From contig NZ_FNRY01000001.1 of assembly GCF_900105715.1 (NCBI RefSeq), positions 2,542,001 through 2,606,000 of the forward strand: a stretch of 64,000 nucleotides of DNA, written 5' to 3'. The DNA is from Paramicrobacterium humi. GTDB taxonomy: Bacteria > Actinomycetota > Actinomycetes > Actinomycetales > Microbacteriaceae. Positions 53,341-63,635 of the stretch are shown piece by piece. The notes under the pieces were generated by a model. It was not told the DNA's origin and did not search any database. It worked only from the letters and a program-made list of their open reading frames with translations. Every line of letters begins with the position of its first letter. Position 1 is the first letter of the stretch. Made by a program: the position numbers and the translations under genes.

Positions 53341-54849
53341 ATGGCTGACACGACTGACCGAGGCGACGACGACGTCGTCGACCGCATTCTCTCCCGCGCC
53401 AACGACAGTGCCGCTGGCTACTCGATCTTCGGTCGTGCCCAAGCGCTCCAGGACGAATCGACGGCGGCGGGTTCGGACGACGGCGAGCAATTCGATCGCG
53501 AGGAGCGTCAGGCGCTCCGCCGCGTCGCCGGGCTCTCGACGGAGCTCGAGGACGTCACGGAAGTCGAGTACCGGCAGCTTCGCCTCGAGAACGTCGTGCT
53601 CATCGGCGTGTATGCCCAGGGCACCCTGGAGGACGCCGAGAACTCTCTGCGGGAACTGTCCGCCCTCGCCGAAACGGCGGGCGCCGTCGTCCTCGACGGC
53701 CTGCTGCAGCGCCGTCCGTACCCGGATCCGAGCACCTACCTCGGCAAAGGCAAGGCCCACGAGCTGCGTGAGATCGTCACGTCCCTCGGCGCCGACACGG
53801 TCATCGCGGACACGGAGCTCGCCCCGAGTCAGCGTCGCGCGCTCGAGGACGTCGTCAAGGTGAAGGTCATCGACCGAACCGCGGTCATCCTCGACATCTT
53901 CAGCCAGCATGCGAAGAGCCGGGAGGGCAAGGCGCAAGTGGAGCTCGCGCAGCTCGAGTACCTGCTCCCGCGGCTCCGCGGCTGGGGCGAGTCGATGAGC
54001 CGTCAAGCCGGCGGCCAGGTCGGCGGCGCGGGAGCGGGAATGGGCTCTCGCGGACCCGGCGAGACGAAGATCGAGCTCGACCGGCGTCGGATTCACACGC
54101 GCATGGCCAAGCTGCGCAAGCAGATCAAGGGCTTCGCACCGGCGCGCGAGGCGAAGCGCGCAAATCGTCACCGCCACGAAGTGCCGTCCGTGGCCATCGT
54201 CGGTTACACGAACGCCGGAAAGTCAAGCCTGCTGAATCGCCTCACTCGCGCCGGCGTGCTGGTGGAGAACGCGCTCTTTGCGACACTCGACTCCACGACA
54301 CGGCGTACGAAGACCAAGGACGGCCGCGAATACACGCTGTCCGACACAGTCGGTTTCGTCCGGAACCTGCCGCACCAGCTCGTCGAGGCGTTCCGCTCCA
54401 CGCTCGAGGAGGTCGCGGAGGCGGATCTGCTCGTCCACGTCGTGGACGCCGCACACCCGGACCCTGCCGCGCAGATCGCGACGGTTCGCGACGTCGTCGG
54501 CGATGTCGGCGCGCGTGACGTTCCCGAACTCATTGTCTTCAACAAGTCCGACCTCATCGACGACGATCAGCGCCTTGTCCTGCGCGGCATCGCTCCTGAC
54601 GCCGTCTTCGTCTCGGCGCGGACGGGCGAGGGCGTCGATGAGATGCTCGACGCCATCGAGCGGATGCTGCCTCGGCCGTCCGTGGCGGTCGAACTACTCG
54701 TGCCCTACGATCGGGGCGACATCATCTCAATGCTTCACCGGCGTGGCGCCGTGCGCCAGCTCGACTATCTCGCGGCGGGGACACGCGTGAAGGCCGCCGT
54801 GACCGAGGAGATCGCGGCGCAGCTCCAGGAGTTCGCGACCGGCAGCTGA
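53341..54849 (+). CDS. hflX: GTPase HflX
   Basis: The 502-residue translational GTPase splits stalled 70S or 50S complexes, often under stress. The HflX N-domain has VLDGLLQRRPYPDPSTYLGKGKAHELREI, and the linker GRGGWGESMSR-like GWGESMSRQAGGQVGG and RGPGETKIELDRRRI. The G domain follows with G1 GYTNAGKSSLLN (residues 288-299), G3 DTVGFVRNLP, and G4 FNKSD. A short C-terminal domain ends the protein. Corynebacterial hflX is reported among ClgR targets; no such site was identified here. Confidence 0.95.
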   Translation: MADTTDRGDDDVVDRILSRANDSAAGYSIFGRAQALQDESTAAGSDDGEQFDREERQALRRVAGLSTELEDVTEVEYRQLRLENVVLIGVYAQGTLEDAENSLRELSALAETAGAVVLDGLLQRRPYPDPSTYLGKGKAHELREIVTSLGADTVIADTELAPSQRRALEDVVKVKVIDRTAVILDIFSQHAKSREGKAQVELAQLEYLLPRLRGWGESMSRQAGGQVGGAGAGMGSRGPGETKIELDRRRIHTRMAKLRKQIKGFAPAREAKRANRHRHEVPSVAIVGYTNAGKSSLLNRLTRAGVLVENALFATLDSTTRRTKTKDGREYTLSDTVGFVRNLPHQLVEAFRSTLEEVAEADLLVHVVDAAHPDPAAQIATVRDVVGDVGARDVPELIVFNKSDLIDDDQRLVLRGIAPDAVFVSARTGEGVDEMLDAIERMLPRPSVAVELLVPYDRGDIISMLHRRGAVRQLDYLAAGTRVKAAVTEEIAAQLQEFATGS

Positions 54850-54856
54850 CCGGGCG

Positions 54857-55528
54857 TCAGACGGCGCGAAGGACGGCGACGACCTTGCCGAGAACCTCGG
54901 CGTTGTCGCCGAGGATCGGCTCGAACGCGGAGTTCCGGGGGAGCAGCCACGTGTGACCGTCGCGCTGCCGGAACACCTTCACCGTCGCCTCCCCATCGAG
55001 CATGGCCGCGACGATGTCACCGTTCTCGGCCGTGCTCTGCTGGCGCACGACGACCCAGTCGTCGTTGCAGATCGCCGCGTCGATCATGGACTCGCCCTGA
55101 ACCTTCAGCATGAACAGGTCGCCCTTGCCCACGAGCTGGCGGGGTAGCGGGAAGACTTCCTCCACCTGCTGGTCCGCGGTGATCGGAACACCGGCTGCGA
55201 TCTGTCCCACGAGGGGCACCATCGCGGCATCGCCCACGGGAGTCTGGCTCTCGGCCGCATCGATGGTCTGCGGAAGGTCGATCAGGATCTCGAGCGCGCG
55301 CGGCCGGTTCGGGTCGCGGCGCAAGTAGCCGCTGAGCTCGAGCTGGTTGAGCTGGTGGGTCACGGACGACAAGGAGGCGAGACCGACAGCGTCCCCGATC
55401 TCGCGCATGCTCGGCGGATAGCCGCGCTGGCTCACGGAACGCTGGATGTACTCGAGAATCGCGCGCTGCTTGTCGCTGAGATTCTTGCGGCGACGAGTAC
55501 CCGTCCTGACCTTGCCGTCCTGCGCCAT
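54857..55528 (-). CDS. lexA: SOS repressor LexA
   Basis: The 223-residue repressor has a winged-helix N-terminus ([65 protein letters not shown]). The peptidase domain has the cleavage site A112-G113 (QIAAGVPI), nucleophile S147 (GESMID) and K184 (ATVKVF). It represses SOS genes and cleaves itself when RecA filaments form. The ATG at 55528 follows GGGAG at 8 nt; longer frames lack conservation. An SOS box lies about 100 nt upstream, so it is autoregulated. Confidence 0.98.
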   Translation of the reverse strand: MAQDGKVRTGTRRRKNLSDKQRAILEYIQRSVSQRGYPPSMREIGDAVGLASLSSVTHQLNQLELSGYLRRDPNRPRALEILIDLPQTIDAAESQTPVGDAAMVPLVGQIAAGVPITADQQVEEVFPLPRQLVGKGDLFMLKVQGESMIDAAICNDDWVVVRQQSTAENGDIVAAMLDGEATVKVFRQRDGHTWLLPRNSAFEPILGDNAEVLGKVVAVLRAV

Positions 55529-55624
55529 TTCCGTGCTCCCGTCGTCGCCCCGCTGCCCCGATGTCAGAGGCTCATGGTGGGGTTGTCCCTGTGATCGAAA
55601 CTGTATCCGTTTTGCCCGGCCAGG

Positions 55625-55640
55625 ACAAACACCTGTTCGA
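55625..55640. promoter_or_regulatory. SOS box of lexA
   Basis: On the lexA strand TCGAACAGGTGTTTGT matches TCGAAC-N4-GTTCGA at 10 of 12 fixed positions. It lies in the 253-base divergent region 55529-55781, which holds no other gene. Confidence 0.7.
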
Positions 55641-55680
55641 GTGTGTCGCGGATTCTTTCGACGCAAATACGAAAAGCACC

Positions 55681-55712
55681 TTGACTCTTCGAAACTTCGA
55701 AGATAGGTTCGG
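55681..55712 (+). promoter_or_regulatory. Promoter and SOS box of the LysM gene
   Basis: TTGACT (55681-55686) and TAGGTT (55704-55709) are 17 bp apart. A second SOS-like box, TCGAAGATAGGTTCGG (55697-55712, 10 of 12 fixed positions), overlaps the -10, so LexA would block the promoter. Confidence 0.7.
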
Positions 55713-55781
55713 AACACAGCTTCGTTCCGGCCCCTCCCGGCCGAGGGGTCGGAACGAATCTCACCACAAAGGAGAACTCTG

Positions 55782-56123
55782 ATGAGCACAGCAGCGAAGT
55801 CGTCCTCCGTCCGCGTTCGCCTCACTCGGCGCGGACGTGCGGTCGTCACCGCCCTTGCAGCCCTGCCCCTCCTGGTCGGCGTCGGCGTTCTGTCGACGAA
55901 CGCCTCCTCGGCCTTCGCCACATCGCACGCGGCCGAGCAGAGCTTCGAATACGTGACCGTCGGCGCCGGTGAATCGCTCTGGGGCCTCGCCCAGCGAGTT
56001 GCGCCCAACGCTGACCCGCGCGACGTCGTCGCCGACATCGTGCGACTCAACCAGCTCGAAAGCTCTTCCGTGGGAGCGGGCGCTCGCGTGGCCATCCCCG
56101 CCCGGTACGCGGATGCCGAATGA
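55782..56123 (+). CDS. LysM-domain membrane protein, probable SOS cell-division inhibitor
   Basis: The 113-residue protein has a basic start ([12 protein letters not shown]), one helix at about residues 20-45 ([18 protein letters not shown]), and one LysM peptidoglycan-binding domain at 57-106 ([19 protein letters not shown] ... [10 protein letters not shown] ... [10 protein letters not shown]). It is divergent from lexA behind its own SOS box. The same arrangement is known for YneA (Bacillus), DivS (Corynebacterium) and Rv2719c (M. tuberculosis), which delay division during the SOS response. The function here is inferred from architecture and position. AAGGAG precedes the ATG. Confidence 0.87.
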   Translation: MSTAAKSSSVRVRLTRRGRAVVTALAALPLLVGVGVLSTNASSAFATSHAAEQSFEYVTVGAGESLWGLAQRVAPNADPRDVVADIVRLNQLESSSVGAGARVAIPARYADAE

Positions 56124-56131
56124 GAACGGCA

Positions 56132-56137
56132 TAGCAT
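56132..56137 (+). promoter_or_regulatory. Leaderless -10 element of hisC
   Basis: TAGCAT is followed by TGTCGA and then the GTG at 56144. Confidence 0.6.
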
Positions 56138-56143
56138 TGTCGA

Positions 56144-57226
56144 GTGACCTCACTCGATGATCTTCCCCTTCGCGACGACCTCCGCGGCAAGTCACCGTAC
56201 GGTGCACCACAGGCGCCCGTCCCGGTCGCTCTGAATGTGAACGAGAACACCCACGGAATTCCCGAGGACGTCGCCCACGACATCGTGGCCTCCGTGGCCA
56301 CGGCGATTCTGAGCCTCAACCGTTACCCGGATCGAGAGTTCACGCAATTGCGCACAGCACTCGCGGACTACCTCGGACACGGCCTCTCGGCAGAGAACAT
56401 CTGGGCCGCCAACGGTTCGAACGAAGTGCTGCAGCAGATTCTGCAGGCCTTTGCGGGGAGCGGTCGCTCGCTCATGGGGTTCGTGCCCACCTATTCCATG
56501 TACTCGCTTCTGGCGATGGGAACTGGAACGCGCTGGATCGCGGCGGAGCGCGACGAGGACTTCGAACTCTCACCGGAGACCGCCGCGGCCGCTGTCAGTC
56601 GCGAGCAGCCCGACGTGGTCTTTCTGTGCTCACCCAATAACCCCACGGGCACACCGCTCTCACTCGAGACCATCACAGCGGTGTACGATGCCGCGCCCGG
56701 CATCGTCGTGGTCGATGAGGCATACGCCGAGTTCGCTCCCGTCGGTACGCCGAGTGCGCTGACTCTCCTCCCCGGACGGGAGCGGCTGATCGTTTCGCGC
56801 ACGATGAGCAAGGCGTTCGCCTTCGCCGGCGCACGCGTCGGCTACCTCGCTGCCGACCCGGCGATCGCTGACGCCCTCCGCCTCGTACGCCTGCCCTATC
56901 ACCTCTCTGCGCTGACCCAAGCCGCCGCACTCGGTGCGCTGCGGCACTCCCACGAGATGCTTGCCGTGGTCGGTGAAATCCGCGTCCAGAAGGATCGGAT
57001 CGTCGCCCACCTCAGCGAGCTCGGCTACAAGCCATACCGCTCGGGCAGCAATTTCGTGCTGTTCGGCGGCGTCGCCGACACCCGTGCGCTCTTCCAGTCA
57101 CTGTTTGAGCGGGGCATCCTCATTCGCGACATCGGCATCCCCGGCCACATGCGCGTGAGCGCCGGCACGGAGGCTGAGACCAGCGCGTTCCTCGACGCTC
57201 TCGCAGCACTAACATCGAAGGTATGA
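56144..57226 (+). CDS. hisC: Histidinol-phosphate aminotransferase
   Basis: The 360-residue PLP class I aminotransferase starts with [15 protein letters not shown] and has [35 protein letters not shown] and [10 protein letters not shown]. The PLP lysine K223 is in [18 protein letters not shown]. It converts imidazole acetol phosphate to histidinol phosphate, and in some actinobacteria also acts on aromatic amino acids. It begins the operon hisC-hisB-hisH-priA. GTG start, no Shine-Dalgarno sequence, leaderless -10. The stop overlaps hisB by ATGA. No hisD precedes it in the window. Confidence 0.95.
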   Translation: MTSLDDLPLRDDLRGKSPYGAPQAPVPVALNVNENTHGIPEDVAHDIVASVATAILSLNRYPDREFTQLRTALADYLGHGLSAENIWAANGSNEVLQQILQAFAGSGRSLMGFVPTYSMYSLLAMGTGTRWIAAERDEDFELSPETAAAAVSREQPDVVFLCSPNNPTGTPLSLETITAVYDAAPGIVVVDEAYAEFAPVGTPSALTLLPGRERLIVSRTMSKAFAFAGARVGYLAADPAIADALRLVRLPYHLSALTQAAALGALRHSHEMLAVVGEIRVQKDRIVAHLSELGYKPYRSGSNFVLFGGVADTRALFQSLFERGILIRDIGIPGHMRVSAGTEAETSAFLDALAALTSKV

Positions 57227-57828
57227 CTTCACCGCGTGTAGCCAGCATCCGACGCCAGACGAGCGAATCGTCGATTGAGCTCAGTCTCGACCTGGACGGC
57301 ACCGGCACGAGCGACATCAGCAGCTCGGTGCCGTTCTTCGACCACCTGCTGACCGCGTTCGCGAAGCACTCCCTTACCGACTTGACGGTGCGGGCCGAGG
57401 GCGACACCCACATCGACGTCCACCACACCGTCGAGGACATCGGCATCGCCTTGGGAACGGCAATCCGAACGGCGCTCGGCACGAAGGAGGGAATCTCGCG
57501 CTACGGCGACGCGCTCGTTCCGCTCGACGAGGCGCTCGTCCAAGCCGTCGTCGACATCTCGGGCCGCCCGTATCTCGTGCACGGCGGCGAGCCCGCGGGC
57601 TTCGAGTTCCACCTCATCGGCGGACACTTCACCGGATCGATGGTGCGCCACGTGTTCGAGGCGATCGCCTACAACTCCGCACTCACCATGCACGTCGACG
57701 TGCGCTCGGGTCGGGACCCGCACCACATAGCGGAAGCCGAGTTCAAGGCGTTCGCGCGCGCATTCCGGCAGGCGAAGGCGATGGACCCGCTCGTGTCCGG
57801 CATCCCGTCGACAAAGGGTGCACTATGA
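57223..57828 (+). CDS. hisB: Imidazoleglycerol-phosphate dehydratase
   Basis: The 201-residue monofunctional HisB lacks the phosphatase domain of the E. coli enzyme. The Mn-binding histidine motifs are [12 protein letters not shown] and [14 protein letters not shown], with the mirror pair [16 protein letters not shown] and [16 protein letters not shown]. Coupled by ATGA to hisC upstream and hisH downstream. A TAACAT hexamer 7 nt before its ATG, inside the end of hisC, may allow additional leaderless transcription. Confidence 0.97.
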   Translation: MTSPRVASIRRQTSESSIELSLDLDGTGTSDISSSVPFFDHLLTAFAKHSLTDLTVRAEGDTHIDVHHTVEDIGIALGTAIRTALGTKEGISRYGDALVPLDEALVQAVVDISGRPYLVHGGEPAGFEFHLIGGHFTGSMVRHVFEAIAYNSALTMHVDVRSGRDPHHIAEAEFKAFARAFRQAKAMDPLVSGIPSTKGAL

Positions 57829-58466
57829 CACGTCCTCGAGTGGTGGTCCTCGATTACGGCTCGGGCAACGTCCACTCGGCGGTGAAGGCCATCGAAGCCG
57901 CCGGCGCTGACGTCGAGCTCACCGGCGACAAGCGTGCCGCGCTCGAGGCGGACGGTCTCCTGGTTCCCGGTGTCGGGGCATTCAGCGCTGTGATGGACCA
58001 GCTGCGCGCCTCCGGCGGGGACGAAGTCATCGACCGGCGTCTCGCGGGCGGCCGCCCCGTTCTCGGAATCTGCGTGGGCATGCAAGTGCTGTTCGAGCGC
58101 GGCGTCGAGCGCGGCCAGGAGACGGAGGGTCTAGGCCAGTGGCCCGGTGCAGTCGTCGAACTCGAAGCACCCGTCCTGCCGCACATGGGATGGAACACCG
58201 TCGACGCCCCGGAGGACTCCCGCTTTTTCGCGGGGCTCTCCGGTGAGCGCTTCTATTTCGTGCACTCCTATGCGGCGACGGAATGGTCGCTCGAGGCCAC
58301 GGGCTCGTTCCCGTCCCCGAAAGTGACGTGGGCGGAACACGGCACCCGGTTCGTCGCCGCTGTCGAGAACGGTCCGCTGTGGGCTGCGCAATTCCACCCG
58401 GAGAAGTCGGGCGAGGCCGGAATCCGCCTTCTGGCCAATTGGGTGGGAACGCTCACCTCTCGCTAA
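57825..58466 (+). CDS. hisH: Imidazole glycerol phosphate synthase, glutaminase subunit
   Basis: The 213-residue class I glutamine amidotransferase has [13 protein letters not shown] at the start, [10 protein letters not shown], and the nucleophile C83 in [12 protein letters not shown]. The histidine and glutamate of the triad are in [11 protein letters not shown]. It supplies ammonia to HisF, which is not in this window. ATGA overlap with hisB. A TAATAT hexamer right after the stop may start an extra transcript for priA. Confidence 0.95.
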   Translation: MTRPRVVVLDYGSGNVHSAVKAIEAAGADVELTGDKRAALEADGLLVPGVGAFSAVMDQLRASGGDEVIDRRLAGGRPVLGICVGMQVLFERGVERGQETEGLGQWPGAVVELEAPVLPHMGWNTVDAPEDSRFFAGLSGERFYFVHSYAATEWSLEATGSFPSPKVTWAEHGTRFVAAVENGPLWAAQFHPEKSGEAGIRLLANWVGTLTSR

Positions 58467-58517
58467 TATTGGGGACTTGTGCCGGTGCGGCACAGCTCGT
58501 CATGGTTAAGGACAAGA

Positions 58518-59264
58518 ATGCGTGAGTTCAATCAGGCGCCGGCACTCGAACTGCTGCCCGCCGTCGACGTCGCCAGCGGAAAGGCCGTGCGCCTGACCCA
58601 AGGGGAGGCCGGCAGCGAGACAAGCTACGGGGATCCCGTCGATGCGGCCGAGACCTGGGTCGATCAGGGCGCGGAGTGGCTGCACCTCGTCGACCTCGAC
58701 GCCGCATTCGGGCGTGGAAGCAACGCGGGCGTGATCCGGCGCGTCATCAAGAACGTGCGCGGAGTCAAGGTGGAGCTGTCCGGCGGCATCCGAGATGACG
58801 CCTCCCTCGAGGCCGCGCTTGCCACCGGAGCGAAGCGGATCAACCTCGGCACGGCGGCGCTGGAGAACCCGGAGTGGGCAGCGAACGTCATCGGCCAGTA
58901 CGGCGAGGCGATCGCTGTCGGCCTCGACGTGCGCGGCACCACCCTTGCCGCGCGAGGCTGGACGCGCGAGGGAGGCGACCTCTGGCAGGTGCTCGAGCGT
59001 CTCGAAGAAGCAGGCTGCGCCCGCTATGTCGTCACCGACGTGACAAAGGACGGCACGCTCCAGGGCCCCAATGTCGATCTGCTGCGCCAGGTGATGGAGC
59101 ACACGGAGCGCCCGGTCGTCGCGTCCGGCGGCATCTCGAGCCTTGACGACATCGCCGCCCTGCGGGAGCTGGTTCCGCTCGGGCTTGAAGGCGCGATCGT
59201 CGGAAAGGCGCTGTACGCCGGCGCGTTCACTCTCGCTGAGGCGCTGGATGTCGCGTCCGACTAA
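58518..59264 (+). CDS. priA: Phosphoribosyl isomerase A (HisA/TrpF dual-function type)
   Basis: The 248-residue (beta-alpha)8 barrel has the catalytic aspartates D17 (LPAVDVASG) and D174 ([12 protein letters not shown]), phosphate loops LSGGIRDD and ASGGISS, and [15 protein letters not shown]. In actinobacteria without trpF this enzyme acts in both histidine and tryptophan synthesis. The ATG at 58518 follows AAGGA. Its last 17 bases overlap the SseB-family gene. Monofunctional HisA cannot be excluded from sequence alone. Confidence 0.92.
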   Translation: MREFNQAPALELLPAVDVASGKAVRLTQGEAGSETSYGDPVDAAETWVDQGAEWLHLVDLDAAFGRGSNAGVIRRVIKNVRGVKVELSGGIRDDASLEAALATGAKRINLGTAALENPEWAANVIGQYGEAIAVGLDVRGTTLAARGWTREGGDLWQVLERLEEAGCARYVVTDVTKDGTLQGPNVDLLRQVMEHTERPVVASGGISSLDDIAALRELVPLGLEGAIVGKALYAGAFTLAEALDVASD

Positions 59265-60012
59265 TACGGGGGACTCAGCCGGTCAGCCGTGGGAAGGCCG
59301 GAGCTTCCAGCCGAATTCCCGAGCACAGGACGACGGATCGGCTCCGCCTGAGCTTGTCGCGGCGATCGAGCAGTTCCACGCGGGCACGGCCGATGAGGGC
59401 GCCGTCGTCGACGTCGTGCGCGGCGCGCGGTTCCTCATCCCGCTCATCGCCCACGCGGGCGAGCACGGTGTGACCGATGAGGGACTCGCCGTCGACAAGA
59501 CCCAGGAGCTGTCCATAATCACCGTCGGCGGTCCCGACGGTCGCAACGTCCTGCCTGTCTTCTCATCCGTCGCCGCGATGTCCTCCTGGAACGCCGCAGC
59601 TCGTCCCGTGCCCGCCGAAGGGGTCCGCGTCGCGCTGGCGGCTGCGGAAGAGGGCACCGACGTTGTCGTCATCGATCCGACGAGCGAGACGGAGTTCGCC
59701 ATCCGGCGGCCGGCGCTCTGGGCCATCGCGCAATCCGAGCAGTGGCGGCCGAGCCACTCCGATCCGGAGGTGTTCGAGGCGTTCGAACGGTCCATCGGCA
59801 CCGAGCTCGCCGTGCAGGGCGTCGCCCTCGCCCCGGGCGACCCGGAAGGTCGCCTGCTCGGGCCGGAGACCGTCGTTCGCTTGAGCCTCGCTTCCGGGCT
59901 CACTCGTCAAGAGCTCGACGCGGTGCTTGCCCGGCTCGCTGCGCGCTGGGCGGCGGACGAGATCATCGCGAGCCGCGTCGATTCGCTCAAGGTCGCACTC
60001 GTCGCCGCGTGA
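59248..60012 (+). CDS. SseB family protein
   Basis: The 254-residue soluble protein has the SseB N-terminal-type block [104 protein letters not shown]-terminal domain ends [22 protein letters not shown]. SseB-like proteins downstream of priA are frequent in actinobacteria, but no biochemical role is known. The ATG at 59248 lies inside the end of priA with GAGG 7 nt upstream, so translation is coupled. Confidence 0.85.
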   Translation: MSRPTNTGDSAGQPWEGRSFQPNSRAQDDGSAPPELVAAIEQFHAGTADEGAVVDVVRGARFLIPLIAHAGEHGVTDEGLAVDKTQELSIITVGGPDGRNVLPVFSSVAAMSSWNAAARPVPAEGVRVALAAAEEGTDVVVIDPTSETEFAIRRPALWAIAQSEQWRPSHSDPEVFEAFERSIGTELAVQGVALAPGDPEGRLLGPETVVRLSLASGLTRQELDAVLARLAARWAADEIIASRVDSLKVALVAA

Positions 60013-60021
60013 GCGAGCCGG

Positions 60022-60393
60022 TCAGATGACGGGTCCCGTCCACTTCTCGCCCGGACCCTGTCCCGGTGCATCGGGAAGCGAGGACGCTTCCCGGAACGCG
60101 AGCTGAACTGAGCGGAGGCCGTCACGGAGGCTCCGCGCGTGCATGTCGCTGATCTCGGGTGCGCCTGCCGTGATCAGCCCCGCGAGGGCGTTGATGAGCT
60201 TGCGTGCCTCGTCGAGGTCGATCTGAGAGTCGGGGTCATCGGCGAGGCCGCACTTGACGGCTGCGGCGCTCATGAGGTGGACAGCGGCGGTCGTAATGAT
60301 CTCCACCGCGGCGACATCCGCGATGTCGCGCGTGGCCTGCGCCGCCTCGTCGGGAAGGCCCGTGGGAGTACCGTCGTTATCGATCGTGTTCAC
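60022..60393 (-). CDS. DUF1844 domain-containing protein
   Basis: The 123-residue helical protein has RDIADVAAVEIITTAAVHLMSAAAVKCGLADD (the DUF1844 core), then DSQIDLDEARKLINALAGLITAGAPEI. It is conserved next to infC in actinobacteria and of unknown function. I chose the GTG at 60393 because GAGGA lies 6 nt upstream and the product starts at the family position; the frame extends much further upstream without conservation. It converges with the SseB gene and diverges from infC. Confidence 0.87.
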   Translation of the reverse strand: MNTIDNDGTPTGLPDEAAQATRDIADVAAVEIITTAAVHLMSAAAVKCGLADDPDSQIDLDEARKLINALAGLITAGAPEISDMHARSLRDGLRSVQLAFREASSLPDAPGQGPGEKWTGPVI

Positions 60394-60636
60394 TGAATTC
60401 CTCTGGTAGACTATTGCGGTCTCCGAGGATTGTTCTCGGAACGAAAGAGGAGAATCTCCCACCCGCGCTTGACCGACTACTAGGTTACCGGGTCGTTGCA
60501 CTCCGCTGAGCCGCTTCGGTGGCGAGGTAGTCAGGGTGCGGTACGTGACAGCGTCGCGTGCGTGTGAATCCTCTCTCGTCATGACTCGGCAACCGCCGAA
60601 GCATGGAAGTAGTGATTGAGATCAGAGGAGTTCCGC
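60394..60636 (+). promoter_or_regulatory. infC promoter and leader of about 215 nt
   Basis: TAGACT at 60407-60412 is the best -10, placing transcription start near 60419. The leader then folds locally: CCGAG-GATTGTT-CTCGG near 60423 and GGAGA-AT-CTCC near 60450. No open frame or known riboswitch is recognised. A long structured leader before IF3-L35-L20 is a recurring regulatory site in bacteria, usually for L20 feedback. Confidence 0.5.
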
Positions 60637-61213
<577 letters not shown>

Positions 61214-61221
<8 letters not shown>

Positions 61222-61408
61222 GCAGAAGACCCACTCAGGGGCCAAGAAGCGCTTCAAGATCACCGGCAGCGGAAAGATCATGAAGCAGCAGGCCGGCATG
61301 CGCCACAACCTCGAGGTGAAGTCGAGCCACCGCAAGCGTCGCCTCAACCAGGACCAGGTCCTGTCGGCGCACGACACCAAGATGGCCAAGAAGCTCCTCG
61401 GCCTCTGA
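61214..61408 (+). CDS. rpmI: 50S ribosomal protein L35
   Basis: The 64-residue protein reads [64 protein letters not shown], the whole L35 family. The start ATG lies within the last codons of infC with AGGAGG 6 nt upstream, giving translational coupling. rplT follows after 28 nt. Confidence 0.98.
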
Positions 61409-61436
61409 GCCGACGACCCGTTAGGAAGATAGAGAA

Positions 61437-61829
61437 ATGGCAAGAGTAAAGCGGGCCGTCAACGCCCACAAGAAGCGTCGGGTCATCCTCGAGCGCGCCG
61501 AGGGATACCGCGGACAGCGTTCGCGCCTCTACCGCAAGGCGAAGGAGCAGGTCACCCACTCGCTCGTCTACTCGTACCGCGACCGCCGCCAGCGCAAGGG
61601 CGACTTCCGCCGCCTGTGGATCCAGCGCATCAACGCCGCTGCACGCCAGAACGGCCTCACCTACAACCGCCTCATCCAGGGCCTCGGCCTGGCCGGCGTC
61701 GAGGTCGACCGTCGTATCCTCGCGGAGCTCGCAGTGAACGAGCCCGCGACGTTCGCCGCGCTAGTTGAGACCGCGAAGAAGGCGCTCCCGGCGGACACGT
61801 CGGCGCCGAAGACAGACGCCGCAGCGTAG
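61437..61829 (+). CDS. rplT: 50S ribosomal protein L20
   Basis: The 130-residue L20 has [82 protein letters not shown]. It binds 23S rRNA early in 50S assembly and in many bacteria represses its operon. It has a C-terminal alanine-rich tail ([10 protein letters not shown]). The last gene of infC-rpmI-rplT, closed by a strong terminator. Confidence 0.98.
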   Translation: MARVKRAVNAHKKRRVILERAEGYRGQRSRLYRKAKEQVTHSLVYSYRDRRQRKGDFRRLWIQRINAAARQNGLTYNRLIQGLGLAGVEVDRRILAELAVNEPATFAALVETAKKALPADTSAPKTDAAA

Positions 61830-61844
61830 TCTTCCTCCTGCATG

Positions 61845-61881
61845 ACGGCGGGCACCGGTGATCCGGTGCCCGCCGTTTTTT
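61845..61881 (+). terminator. Terminator of the infC-rpmI-rplT operon
   Basis: ACGGCGGGCACCGG-TGAT-CCGGTGCCCGCCGT is a perfect 14-bp stem followed by a run of six T residues, the clearest intrinsic terminator in the window. Confidence 0.95.
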
Positions 61882-61888
61882 GCGCCCG

Positions 61889-61894
61889 TACACT
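61889..61894 (+). promoter_or_regulatory. Leaderless -10 element of the SPOUT methyltransferase gene
   Basis: TACACT is followed by TGTGGG and then the GTG at 61901. It starts 8 nt after the preceding terminator. Confidence 0.6.
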
Positions 61895-61900
61895 TGTGGG

Positions 61901-62719
61901 GTGATCGAGAACCCGCGTGCCGGCCGTGTGAAGGCCGTTGCAAAGCTGTCCCGACGAGCGACTCGCCAGGAGACCGGACTGTTCCTCCTCGAGGGACCGC
62001 AAGCGGTGAGCGAGGCGATCGCGTACCGACCGGAGCTGATCGAGGAGCTGTACGCGACACCGAGCGCCCGCGAACGCCACAGCGACGTAGCCGAAGCGGC
62101 GCAAGCGGCGGGCATCGAACTCGAGTTCGTCACCGAAGAGGTGCTGGACGCCATGGCGGACACGGTCACGCCCCAAGGCTTCGTCGCCGTCTGCCGCCAG
62201 TTCCCGACGGCGCTCAAGCAGATCCTCTCGGACAGGCCCGCTCTCGTCGCGATCCTCGAAGAGGTCCGCGACCCCGGCAACCTTGGCACCATCATCCGAG
62301 CGGCCGACGCGGCGGGCGCCGACGGCGTCATCCTCACGGGGCGCACCGTCGATCTCTACAATCCGAAGGTCGTGCGCTCGACGACCGGTTCGCTCTTCCA
62401 CATCCCGATAGCGGTCGGGGCCAGTCTCGATACAGTCGTCGCGCGGGCCCGGTCGGCCGGGCTCGCGGTGCTCGCCGCAGACATCAAGGGCGAGGACCTT
62501 CTCGAGGTCCGCAACGCGGGAAGTCTTGACCACCCCACGGCATGGGTGTTCGGAAACGAGGCCCGCGGGCTGACCGACGACAGCCTCGCACTCGTGGACG
62601 CGGCGGTCACGGTGCCGATCTACGGCAATGCCGAATCGATGAACCTCTCGACAGCGGCATCCGTGTGCCTGTTCGAATCAGCATTCGCGCAACGCACCGC
62701 GCAGTCATCGGACGATTAG
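61901..62719 (+). CDS. TrmH family RNA methyltransferase (SPOUT)
   Basis: The 272-residue protein has an N-terminal substrate-binding domain (ETGLFLLEGPQAVSEAI). The SPOUT trefoil-knot motifs are VRDPGNLGTIIRAADAAGADGVIL (motif 1), VFGNEARGL (motif 2) and YGNAESMNLSTAASVCLFE (motif 3). It probably methylates a ribose 2'-OH in rRNA or tRNA. Its place between rplT and the pheS region is common in bacteria; the target base is unknown. GTG start, no Shine-Dalgarno sequence, leaderless -10. Confidence 0.92.
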   Translation: MIENPRAGRVKAVAKLSRRATRQETGLFLLEGPQAVSEAIAYRPELIEELYATPSARERHSDVAEAAQAAGIELEFVTEEVLDAMADTVTPQGFVAVCRQFPTALKQILSDRPALVAILEEVRDPGNLGTIIRAADAAGADGVILTGRTVDLYNPKVVRSTTGSLFHIPIAVGASLDTVVARARSAGLAVLAADIKGEDLLEVRNAGSLDHPTAWVFGNEARGLTDDSLALVDAAVTVPIYGNAESMNLSTAASVCLFESAFAQRTAQSSDD

Positions 62720-62787
62720 GTTACGAATCAGTAACGGGCGCTGCTTCGTCACATTGTTGAAACAGTGTGTCGCATAGCGTATCCGTT

Positions 62788-63612
62788 ATGGATTCGAACG
62801 ATCAGGCGGCGTCGCCTGCCGGCAGCGAGCTGCCCGCATTCGAGACGCGAAGCAATCCCATCGTCGCCGCGACCGGTGAGCCGCTCGTCGTGGTCGACCA
62901 CGTCGAGAAGTACTACGGCGATTTCCACGCCCTCAAGGACATCAACCTCACCGTCAACAAGGGCGAGGTCGTCGTCGTGATCGGGCCGAGCGGCTCGGGC
63001 AAGTCGACGCTCTGCCGCACCATCAACCGTCTCGAGACGATTCAATCGGGCGAGATCCGCATCGATGGCAAGAGCCTGCCTGAGGAAGGCAAAGCTCTCG
63101 CGGCACTGCGCGCGGACGTCGGCATGGTGTTCCAGTCGTTCAACCTCTTCGCCCACAAGACGATCCTCGAGAACGTCACGCTCGGCCCCATCCGAGTGCG
63201 CAAGCAGAAGAAGGCGGATGCCGACAAGGCGGCGAAGGCGCTCCTCGATCGCGTGGGCGTCGGCGTCCAGGCGGCGAAGATGCCGGCGCAGCTCTCCGGC
63301 GGTCAGCAGCAGCGTGTCGCGATCGCGCGCGCTCTCGCGATGAAGCCGAAGGTCATGCTGTTCGACGAGCCGACGAGCGCGCTCGACCCCGAGATGATCA
63401 ATGAAGTGCTCGATGTCATGGTGCAGCTGGCGCACGAGGGAATGACGATGATCGTCGTCACCCATGAGATGGGCTTCGCCCGCAAGGCCGCAGACCGCGT
63501 CGTGTTCATGGCCGACGGCGAGATCGTGGAAGAGGCCACCCCCGAGGAGTTCTTCACAAAGCCGAAGAGCGACCGGGCGAAAGACTTCCTGTCGAAGCTG
63601 CTCACGCACTGA
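62788..63612 (+). CDS. gluA: Amino-acid (glutamate-type) ABC transporter ATP-binding protein
   Basis: The 274-residue ATPase has Walker [10 protein letters not shown] near residue 68, Q-loop [20 protein letters not shown], signature [15 protein letters not shown], Walker [14 protein letters not shown] and switch histidine VVTHEMGFA, typical of polar amino-acid importers. With the binding protein downstream it matches corynebacterial GluABCD. A 33-residue unconserved extension precedes [22 protein letters not shown] 62788 has TAGCGT 7 nt upstream and no Shine-Dalgarno sequence, so it is possibly leaderless. GTG 62767 is an alternative. Confidence 0.92.
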   Translation: MDSNDQAASPAGSELPAFETRSNPIVAATGEPLVVVDHVEKYYGDFHALKDINLTVNKGEVVVVIGPSGSGKSTLCRTINRLETIQSGEIRIDGKSLPEEGKALAALRADVGMVFQSFNLFAHKTILENVTLGPIRVRKQKKADADKAAKALLDRVGVGVQAAKMPAQLSGGQQQRVAIARALAMKPKVMLFDEPTSALDPEMINEVLDVMVQLAHEGMTMIVVTHEMGFARKAADRVVFMADGEIVEEATPEEFFTKPKSDRAKDFLSKLLTH

Positions 63613-63635
63613 GCAGCCGAGGCTGAAGGCACACT

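Noticed and set aside
54857-56137. Extended 426-codon frame for lexA
   Set aside because: The first 200 codons run antisense through the LysM gene and the divergent promoter. The conserved LexA protein starts at 55528 with a proper ribosome-binding site.
60616-60636. TTG at 60616 as the start of infC
   Set aside because: It adds seven residues not seen in other IF-3 proteins and has a weaker ribosome-binding site than the AGAGGAG before ATC 60637. It remains the fallback if rare starts are excluded.
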